Source of the DNA: Ahaetulla prasina
Taxonomy: Eukaryota > Chordata > Lepidosauria > Squamata > Colubridae
Direction: 5' to 3'
Assembly: GCF_028640845.1 (NCBI RefSeq)
Contig: NC_080548.1
Span: forward strand, 12,109,814 to 12,173,813
Length of the DNA stretch: 64,000 bases
Part shown: positions 21,479-64,000 of the stretch, piece after piece
Position numbering within the stretch: position 1 is the first letter of the stretch
Layout of the letters: each line of letters starts with the position of its first letter
Made by a program: the position numbers and the translations under genes
The notes under the pieces: model-generated
Seen by the model: only the letters and a program-made list of their open reading frames with translations
Databases searched by the model: none
What the model was told of the DNA's origin: nothing

Positions 21479-22999
21479 TTGCTAGGCAAGTTTGGGAAGA
21501 TCCTAATATGGATGCCACCAATGGTCAGGCTTATCCATATATGGGATTGTCCTGCTTTTGTGCTCCAGTCTAGGTCACTGTGAAAATTGAGAAAAAAACG
21601 ACAGTCCTGGAAAATGAGATGTACTGACCTACAATAGGGAATAAAGTTTGGCTTTATGTCCCTGATAACAGCCTTAACCAGGACAGGAGAAGCAAAGGGT
21701 TAGCCATTCAATTTTTTTTACCTTTGCTTCATAAATTGAACAGGAAAAAAGGGTGAGATTTTGAAAGAGTGCCTAAACTTCCTCTCCCTCCCTGGTTTTA
21801 TTTGCACAAATCTGCTGATCAGGACTTTTGCCCTGCTTTAACTGCTCAGAATAGGGTACAAGGCACAAATATCATATTGTCATAATACTCAGTGGGTTCT
21901 TCTAACAGGTGCCAGAAGAATCAAGATGTAGAATCAAGATGTAGCCAGAAGAATCAAGATGTGACTCTGTAATTGAAGCCAGTTCCTCTGTTAGGGCATT
22001 GCCCCACACTAAAAAAGATTTTTTTTTTAAAAAAAGAGAGGCATTACTAGCTCTAAGTCAGTGTTTAAACCTTGGCAACTGTCAGGTGTGTTGCCCCTAA
22101 GCCCTGGGGAATGCTGGGAATTGAAGTCCACATATCTGACAGTTGCCAAGGTTGAGAAACACTAGTCAAGGCACTTGCTAAGGGTCCAACTTTTTTCCCC
22201 CAGATCTTCCCTGAGGGATGATAAGGACAGACTTTCTACCTATCCCTTCCATTTTTTAAAGACTGCTATATCTGATGCTTTCACGTTGTTTCAGTAATAT
22301 GAATTGTAAACTCTTCAAACCATTGTGCATTAAGATGGAGGTCATCCTGGGTAACTTATCACCCTTCGGGTGGGTTTAAATTTGATGTCTTAAGATTTGC
22401 TAAAATTCCCAAAATAAAATGCTCATGTTTGTGTGAGATACGTCTTGCCATACACTATGAAAGAGTGATGGTTTAAAAGGAATAGATGATAATTATTCTT
22501 TTTAAAATGTGTCGCAGGAATTTCTAAATGTGTAAGTTAAACAAATCTAGTTTATACATCACCAAAGCTAGGCTATGTGTAGTAGAAGGACAGGCAGAGC
22601 CTGGGGGGGCGGTGGAGTCAAGAAAGGAATCAGCCTGGAATCCTTATGTTCCAACAAGTGGGATAAGTCCAACTCCTCTTGAATTTTGTTAACACTTTTT
22701 TAAAAAAAATATATTTTATTGGTAGAATTTTGTTAATTCTTACATCAATATACAGGTAGTCTTTGTTTGGTGCAAACTGCGCATGTGCAGCCATTGAACC
22801 GGAAGCAAACTGGTTCAGATTTCACCACTGGGTTGAGTAATTTGAGTCTCATAGAAAGAGAAACCCAGACATTCTGCAGGACGAGTGAAAATTTGCGTGG
22901 TTTTTATTTATAGCTATGACACCCCTCCAGGTTGAGGGTCTGGGACATTTGTAAGCTATGAATTCCTGTTACAGGAATCAAGGAAATTGACACATTTAT
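21479..22999. other. Intergenic, one diverged hAT MITE (22059-22163)
   Basis: The only element recognised before 22700 is a family 1 MITE with 'gggaattgaagtccacat'. About 22750-22835 carries short pieces of Tc1/mariner and hAT family 2. No exons are seen. Confidence 0.45.
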
Positions 23000-23610
23000 T
23001 GTGGTCCACCAGCAACCTGCGGAGCTGGCAATGGAGTCAGACAGCAATGAGGCTGAGGAAGAACATGGGCCAGTCCTGAAGGCTGGGAAAGACCCAGAGG
23101 AGGGCTCTGCGTTGGAGGCAGAGGTGGGGCCAGGGCCATCAGGGAGTGATGTGCGGACTCCAGAACCTCCAGAGGCTGACAGTACTGAGGCAGAGGAACA
23201 GGAAGAACCTGTTTCTAATGCACACATGAGAAGAGCTGTCAGAAGGTAAGAGCAGCTCAAGCAAAGAGGATGACTTGGGAGTAGGGCCAAGAGATGATTG
23301 GCCCCTCCCATAAGGCTTAAAGGACCAGCAAAGGCATTTGGGCTTTTTGCCGGAAAACAACGTTGATAGCTTTGTCTTGTTGCATTTGTTTTGTATCAGT
23401 GTCTTCTGAATTTTTGCCAAGAAAGGTCTTTGGCAGTTTGTCTATTTGGACCAAGGTTGGTGACAGGACTGAGGAATTGTGTTGGGAGGAATTTGCTTTA
23501 ATTTAGTTGAACTACGCTGAGAATGAGTTAATTCTCAGCTGTTCTAATAAAGTTTATTTTTACACTGATTGAGTTTCCTACTACCTACTTGGGCCTGGGT
23601 CACAACAACA
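23000..23610 (+). mobile_element. Solo LTR candidate
   Basis: It starts TGTGGTCC, ends CACAACAACA and has AATAAA at about 23546. TTAT lies on both sides (22996-22999, 23611-23614). An 82-codon acidic open segment (23001-23249, ESDSNEAEEEHGP) is shared with the fragment at 4183-4735. No retroviral genes adjoin it. Confidence 0.6.
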
Positions 23611-24129
23611 TTATTTAGCCAAAGCAGCAGTCAGACGCATCCAGATAAGGATCAGGAGTAAGCAAAATTTATCATTAGCACTGTAAAAAACATACCCAAA
23701 AGTAGTCAACTTGTATGATGGGTAGAGTAGAATTAAATAATTAATGGAGTATCCAGTATTCAGATGCCTTTTCTTTGTACGCAGGGGTGACTGTCATGGA
23801 ACTTTGCAATCCATCAGCAATTTCCTTATGGTACTTTTATTTTCTGTAGTAAATTGCACAAAAATAACTGTGCCTGATTTCTCTTTGGATACGAAAGCCA
23901 GAGGAGACCTTTCCTACTTCTGTATAGAAATAAGAGTTTTGTCTTTCTTCAATCTTTGCGGACATTGGTTTCTTCACACCGTGTTCCCTTACCAAGCCAA
24001 CAATTCAGTGGCGGTGGCAGGAGGCTCTGCCCACCCCCCTGGAAATCTCTGTGCATGCGCAGATGCATTGCGTGCATGAGCAAGCGCCCACGCGCCCACG
24101 CACCCACAAGCAAACCAGTAGCGATGGGA

Positions 24130-24405
24130 TTTTTTTGTTTTTGTTTACATTTATACCCCGCCCTTCTCCGAAGACTCAGGGCGGCTTACAGTGTGTAAGG
24201 CAATAGTCTCATTCTATTTGTATATTTTTTACAAAGTCAACTTATTGCCCCCCCAACAATCTGGGTCCTCATTTTACCTACCTTATAAAGGATGGAAGGC
24301 TGAGTCAACCTTGGGCCGGGCTCGAACCTGCAGTAATTGCAGGCTCTGTGTTGTTAATAACAGGCTTTACCAGCCAGAGCTATTCCGGCCCTGAAACCCA
24401 CTACT
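24130..24405 (-). mobile_element. SINE family C (tRNA head, L2-like tail)
   Basis: The tail is 'cccgcccttctccgaagact' on the left and the head 'agagctattccgg' on the right. Other copies are at 43678 and 55095. Confidence 0.7.
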
Positions 24406-24439
24406 GCAACAATTACCTTAGTAATTTTAACAAGGGTTT

Positions 24440-24625
24440 ATTATAGTTTTATTATTGTTTTTTAAGTTTTTATTTCGGCCTAATTTGAATCAGATTTTTA
24501 AAAGGTTTTTAATTTTTGTGCAATGTGTATAATTGTGTTTTTATCTGGCTGTAAACCGCCCTAAGTTCTTTGGGAGAAGGGCAGTATAGAAATTAAATAA
24601 ATAAATAAATAAATAAATAAATTGT
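24440..24625 (+). mobile_element. L2/CR1-like LINE 3' tail
   Basis: 'ctggctgtaaaccgccc' through 'ggcagtatagaaatt' and (AAAT)n. Confidence 0.7.
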
Positions 24626-24666
24626 TAAGTGAACGAGACCATCGTGTTGAGCTCTGAATCAGTTTA

Positions 24667-25034
24667 CCGGTAGTCCTCAACTTGCGACCACAACTGAGCC
24701 CAAAATTTATGTTGTTAAGTGAGAAATTTGTGAAGTGGGTTTTGCCCCATTTTATGACTTTCCTTGCCACATTTGCTGAGTGAATCACTGCAGTTGTTAA
24801 ATTTGCAACACGGTTGTTCGGTGAATCTGGCTTCCCCATTGACTTTGCTTGTCTGAAGGTCACAAAAGGTCATCATGTGACTCCCGAGACAGCGCAACCG
24901 TCATAAATATGAGTCAGTTGTCAAGCATCCAAATGTAAATCATGTGACCCTGGGAATGCTGCAACGTGAAAAATGGTCATTTTTTCAGTGCCTTTGAAAT
25001 TTTGAATGGTCACTAAGTGTAAATCGAGGACTAC
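24667..25034. mobile_element. Tc1/mariner-like MITE
   Basis: Complete from CCGGTAGTCCTCAACTTG to CGAGGACTACCTG. Confidence 0.8.
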
Positions 25035-25129
25035 CTGTGTTTTGACAAATCGTCTCCCCTATTACACCAGGCCCACCAAAAGGGGAAGGCAGGGCATGTT
25101 ATGGGTCCCATTGATTATGGATTATCAAT

Positions 25130-25505
25130 TTACAGGAACTGGGCATGGCTATTCTAGTGAAGAGAGGGACCAGGGGAGACATGATAGCAGTCTTCCAGTA
25201 TTTAAGGGGCTGCCACAGAGAGGAAGGAGTCAATCTATTTTCCAAAGCACCCGAAGGCCAGACAAGGAATAATGGATGGAAAGTGATCAAGGAGAGATTC
25301 GACCTAGAAATGAGGAGAATTTTTCTGACCGTGAGAACAATCAACCAATGGAACAGAAGTTGCCTTCGGAAGTTCTGGGAGCTTCATCACTTGAGACTTT
25401 CAAGAAAAGACTGGACTGCCATCTGTTAGAAATGGTGTAAGGTCTCCTGCTTGAGCGGGGGACTGGACTAGATGACTTATAAGGCCCCTTCCAACTCTGT
25501 TAATC
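25130..25505 (+). mobile_element. CR1 LINE 3' end
   Basis: The frame gives RGTRGDMIAVFQYLRGCH, and later the 'ccccttccaactctg' end typical of CR1. Confidence 0.8.
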
Positions 25506-25539
25506 TGAATAATTTAATCTGAACTAGTGGGACCACTAA

Positions 25540-25812
25540 AAAAAAGGGCCTTTTCAGTGGTGGCCCCTTTTTTTATAGAACATCATTCCTCCTGAGGTAT
25601 GGTTCTTCCCATCCTGTTGCTTTCCTGAAAGGCCCTAAAATTGTAGCTTTATTACTGGGTCCAGGGATCCCAAACAGGGATGCAGAGGCTAATCTGATTG
25701 TGTTGTTGCTGCTTTAGGAAGGGGTGAATATTTTTAAAAAATGTTATAAGCCATCTGGAGTCACCTATGTATGAGTTCGGAGGCAATATAAATTTATTTA
25801 ATAAAAAAAAAA
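25540..25812 (+). mobile_element. L2-like LINE 3' end
   Basis: 'atagaacatcattcctcc' and 'ggaggcaatataaatttatt' followed by an A-rich tail. Confidence 0.5.
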
Positions 25813-26457
25813 CAAAAACCTGTGCGCAAACACAATTGTGGTGTATTAACCCAGTTTTGTGACTTGTCGTGGGGGATGCTTTCTGGATGTTTCTTCCGTG
25901 ATAGCAAATGCTTTGGCTTGAGCTGCAATGGGGCGCATTTGAATTGAAATGCCAAAGAGTTCAGTAACTTTCAGCACCTTTTGCTCAATAGCACCGTGTC
26001 TTCCTATCCTGACCTTGGGAAGCTAAAATTTAAGCTAATCTCTTCGAAGTTCTGCTGCGTGCACAGAACGGGGGGGAGGGAGGGCACCAATGTGCACGCT
26101 TGTTCTTGCAAAAAAGTCAGGGTCTTGGTAGCTTCTTTACATCCAGTGGTCACAATTTGGAGTGTCTCACAGAAAAATGCAGGTGCCACTGCAAAATACC
26201 ATCATTATTTATTTCTGCTTTCTTTTTGTAAGCTGCCCAGTGGCACAATGTTGGAGCTGAGCAGCCGTGCACATTTCTTAAATAATTACAATTGTAATCA
26301 TAGTGTCCAATTAATCCAACTATTTATTTAGCAAACGGAAGAGCAAGTCAGCAAAGATATAGTAGTGCCAGGAGATCGTTGAATCTAAGTCTGAAAAAAT
26401 ATCTGTGAATATTTGCAGTCTAGGCTTGAGTAATTCCATTCACACATCATCCTAAGT

Positions 26458-26795
26458 CCGTGACAGCGAACCTATAGGACACATACCGGAAGTGGCACGC
26501 AGAGCCATCTCTCTGGGCACGCCAGCTGTCACCCGTTCCGGCACGAGCATCCCTGCCAGCCAGCTGGTTTTCACGCATGCAGGAGTGCTGGAAACCAGAA
26601 GACCAGGTGACTGGCGCGTATGTGCACGCCAGAAACCGGAAGCTTAGCTCATGCGCGCTGGGGAACTGCTCTTCCAATTTTTGGTGCTCCCATGTGTGCG
26701 TGCTGGGGAGTTGCTCTTCCGGTTTCCGGCACTCCCCCCCATGTGCGCGCGCGCTCCCATTTGGCATTTGGTGCCAAAAAGGTTTGCCAACACTG
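26458..26795. mobile_element. hAT-like MITE, family 4
   Basis: Ends CCGTGACAGCGAACCTAT and GGTTTGCCAACACTG; flanks TCCTAAGT and TCCTAAAC match at 6 of 8 bases. A fragment of the same family is at 44578. Confidence 0.6.
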
Positions 26796-26854
26796 TCCTA
26801 AACTATTTATTTCCATTGTATTCTCATAAATGAAGGCAAATATACATCTCCCAG

Positions 26855-27072
26855 GATAATGTTGAAGGATCCAATCGGGATTGGTCACCAGAACCAAAGA
26901 TTTAGTCTTCGAAACTTTTGGACTTATGCTGGAGCCCATAATACTTAGCGCAAAGCACATATTCCGGCAGAGAGAAGTTCTCCGAGGATGGGCTCCAGCA
27001 TGAGTCCAAAAGTCTGGAAGATTAAATCTTTGGTCCTGGTGACCAACCCAGATTGGATTCTGCAATATTAAC
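26855..27072. repeat. Foldback repeat with ~85-bp arms
   Basis: The left arm to about 26942 and right arm from about 26987 are imperfect reverse complements (for example 'ggactcatgctggagccca' type sequence at the centre). Confidence 0.7.
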
Positions 27073-27596
27073 CTGTGAAATGTTCGTGAGATTGGATCCA
27101 TTGTGTTCTGTTGAATAAGCTACAGTGGTTGGGTTTGCTCATAGTGCTAAGCCATAAACCATGGTTTATGCCACATGGAGATGGCAAGCAGCAGCCACAT
27201 AAATATTTTGTTTTGATTTAGAATCTGATACGAACCTAATTGTTGTGGTTTGTAAGTCATGATTTATGGTGGCTTTGATTTGAGCCCCTGGGCCCCCACG
27301 CGCCGTTTGCAAGCTTGGGAATGACTTCTAGAATTTGTCCAGAGTTAATTGCCAAGTTGTAATATTTCCTGAAAGTAAAGGGAAATAGATTGAATATTAA
27401 CTGGAAACGAATCATTTTGACTACAGTATATTTATCTTTAATTCAATATTGTTCGATGTGAAATAGAGCCCAATTTAACCATTCACCTGGTCCCACCCAT
27501 TGGGTTTAAGAATGTGAGTCACACTCCAAAATAAACCTATCATCCTGTTCAATAGTGTAGTATTATACAGCACGGGAGCTCTCCTGCTGTGGTTTA
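27073..27596. other. Intergenic, nothing recognised
   Basis: No exons or repeat ends are seen. Confidence 0.4.
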
Positions 27597-27850
27597 CAGG
27601 CAGTCCTTGAATTACAACCACAATTGGAATCAGAATTTGCGTTGCTAAGCAAAGTGGTTGTTAAGTGAGCCGTGTCCAATTTTATGATCTTTTTTGCCAC
27701 GGTTGTTAAGGGAATACGCCAGCTGTTAAGTGCATGATGCGGTTGTTAAATGAACCTGGCTTCTACCACACTGATTTTTCTTCTCGAAAGCTAGGTGGGA
27801 AAGTGGCAAACAGCAATCACATGACCCCGGGATGTTGTAACTTTGATAAA
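27597..27850. mobile_element. Tc1/mariner-like MITE, truncated
   Basis: Starts after TA with CAGGCAGTCCTTGAATTAC; the right end is cut by the next element. Confidence 0.7.
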
Positions 27851-27859
27851 TGTCTATAG

Positions 27860-28324
27860 CAGGGGTGAAATGCTTCCCGTTCACTCCCGGCTGATCCGGT
27901 AGCGATGGCGGTGGGTGGTTCGGAGAACCGATAGCAAAAATCCCTGCCCCCACCCCCACCCATTCCCACCCAATCGCCCACTTGCCCGCTTGCCGCTTCT
28001 TTAAAAAAACGCTTTTAAAAGGTAAAAAAGAGAGAAGGCTCTGATGATCCCAGCTGAGCTGCCTGATCGTCAGAGCCTTTTTTTTTAACTTTTAAAAGCA
28101 TTTTTTTTTACAACCTATTCGGCCGAGTAAGTTGTAAAAAAATGCTTTTAAAAGTAAAAAAAAAAAGATTATGTGCCACAGCTGAGCCCCCCGGCTCCGC
28201 GCTGTTCTACTTACCCCATCCCTCTTTTTGGTGTGGACTGTGCGCCTGCGCACCTTGCATTTGGCGCCCAGGGCGCATGCACAGCCAGCGAACCGGTAGT
28301 AAACCGGTTCAGATTTCACCACTG
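27860..28324. mobile_element. hAT-like MITE, family 2
   Basis: Ends CAGGGGTGAAATGC and GATTTCACCACTG; 'aaccggtagtaaaccggttc' near the right. The duplication is weak. Confidence 0.65.
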
Positions 28325-28329
28325 ATATA

Positions 28330-28690
28330 CAGGTAGTCTTTGACTTACTATAGCTCATTTAGTGACCGTTCAAAGTTACAAGGGCCCTGAAAAAAGGGAC
28401 TTATGGCAGTTTTTCACACTGATGACCGTTGCAGCATCCCCACGGTCACGTGATCAAAATTCAGATGCTGGACAACTGACTCATACTTATCATGATTGCA
28501 ATGGGTCATGTGATCCCTTTTTCAACCGTCTGACAAACAAAATCAATGGGAGAAGCTGGATTCACTTAACCGCCATTTGACTAACTTAACAAATGCAATG
28601 TCTCACTTAACAACTCTTGCAAGAAAAGTAGGTTTCAGCTGGCAACCTAAATTTTGGGCTCAGTTGTGGTCATAACTCGAGGACTACCTG
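28330..28690. mobile_element. Tc1/mariner-like MITE, complete
   Basis: CAGGTAGTCTTTGACTTAC to CGAGGACTACCTG, with TA on both sides (28328-28329 and 28691-28692). Confidence 0.85.
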
Positions 28691-28964
28691 TATCAGGTGC
28701 CCAGGGCCTGAACTTTGATCACATAACCGGTAGGGATGCTGCCATGGTTGCAGATGTCAGGACCTCTCATGCGTCTCTTTTTTCAGTGCCATGAAACAGA
28801 AACATCAAACAGTTGCTAAATAAATGGTTGTAGGTTGAGGACCAGCTGCATTGCACAAAATGGGGAAAACCACCTGGCTCACTGAAATGTATGAACGCCT
28901 CATTAGTCCTTTGAGCTAAAATCAGTAATGGCTGTATCTTCACTAGCTCTTGACATTCTTTAAG

Positions 28965-29215
28965 AGCCGGGGTGGTGCAGTGGTTAGAATGCAGTACTGC
29001 AGGCTATTTCTGCTGACTGCCTGCAATTTGGCAGTTCAAATCTCACCAGGCTCAAGATTGATTCAGCCTTCCATCCTTCCGAGGTGGGTAAACTGGGACC
29101 TAGATTGTTGGGGGGCAATAGGCTGACTCTGTAAACCGCTTAGAGAGGGGCTGTAAAAGCACTTTGAAGCGGTATATAAGTCTAAGTGCTATTGCTATTT
29201 CTCCCTTCCTTTCCT
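28965..29215 (+). mobile_element. Sauria-type SINE, copy 1 of a head-to-tail pair
   Basis: Head 'ggtggtgcagtggttagaat', B-box-like 'cagttcaaatctc', tail 'gtatataagtctaagtgct'. Confidence 0.85.
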
Positions 29216-29216
29216 T

Positions 29217-29450
29217 GGTCCTGGTGGTGCAGTGATTAGAATGCAGTGTTGCAGGCAAACTCTGCCCACAGCCTGGAGTTTGATCCTGACTGGCTCAAGG
29301 TTGACTCAGCCTTCCATCCTTCCGAGGTGGGTAAACTGAGGACCCAGATTGTTGGGGGGGCAATAGGCTGACTCAGTAAATTGCTTAGAGAGGGCTGTAA
29401 AAGCACCGTGAATAGGTATATAAGTCTAAGTGCTATTGCTATTTATGGAT
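29217..29450 (+). mobile_element. Sauria-type SINE, copy 2
   Basis: It directly follows the first copy in the same orientation and ends with 'ctaagtgctattgctattt'. It lies 272 bp past the MYOM3 stop. Confidence 0.85.
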
Positions 29451-29722
29451 ATATATATATTTGAAAGCACTGGAAAACACCGAGAGGTGACCAAGATGCC
29501 TGATGCTAATCCTCTTATGGGGCTTGGAGGTGGACTTTTATAAATATCTATAAATATCGTAAGGCTACGAGTCTGGTCAGAAAGCAACGAGGGGAAGGGG
29601 AGGAGATGGGGAGGTGGGACTTTCCTTCTAATGAACAAGGACCATCCTCTTCTATTGGGTGATGCCCTCTGGACCAGACCCAGCCCTTTGAACTGAACCT
29701 GGGCTCAGTCAGAGGGGTGTTC

Positions 29723-64000
<34,278 letters not shown>

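Noticed and set aside
23001..23249. Acidic ORF as a host gene
   Set aside because: It lies inside an LTR-like repeat and recurs at 4504-4764, so it is repeat-derived.

Overview
This is animal nuclear DNA from a squamate reptile, most likely a snake. The inference rests on four things. Two genes have GT-AG introns. One is FABP10, the liver bile-acid-binding protein gene known from non-mammalian vertebrates. Interspersed elements include tRNA-derived SINEs of the Sauria type, CR1/L2-like LINEs and SPIN-like hAT elements. There are also (AATAG)n/(ATTCT)n arrays attached to LINE 3' ends, a pattern described for snake genomes. The species cannot be named from the sequence.

Two protein genes are supported, both on the minus strand. 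MYOM3 (myomesin-3, a sarcomere M-band protein) fills the right half. I reconstruct 22 consecutive coding exons from 64000 down to the stop at 29723. All have GT-AG borders and compatible phases, and together they give 812 residues: three fibronectin III domains followed by five Ig domains joined by short helical linkers. The 5' part of the gene lies beyond the window. About 12.7 kb past the MYOM3 stop lies a complete four-exon FABP10 gene (13273-16970) encoding 126 residues. It has a TATA box and an HNF1-like site upstream. Its short last exon is not visible as an ORF and was found by reading the splice acceptor at 13324.

Layout: 1-13.2 kb is intergenic and repeat-rich (SINEs, LTR pieces, CR1/L2-like LINE ends, hAT and Tc1/mariner-like MITEs). 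13.3-17.0 kb is FABP10, with repeats in intron 3. 17.0-29.7 kb is intergenic and again repeat-rich. 29.7-64 kb is MYOM3 with heavily invaded introns.

The most distinctive feature is the density of short non-autonomous DNA transposons. Many have perfect or near-perfect 8-bp target duplications (hAT type) or TA duplications (Tc1/mariner type). Notable single items are a hAT-like element that seems to carry a captured host coding fragment (5335-6039), SPIN-like elements with an internal tandem repeat, a near-perfect 39-bp hairpin in a FABP10 intron, a short telomeric repeat at a LINE truncation point, and transposons or microsatellites abutting MYOM3 splice sites. The two genes have no evident functional link beyond adjacency: MYOM3 acts in striated muscle and FABP10 in liver.
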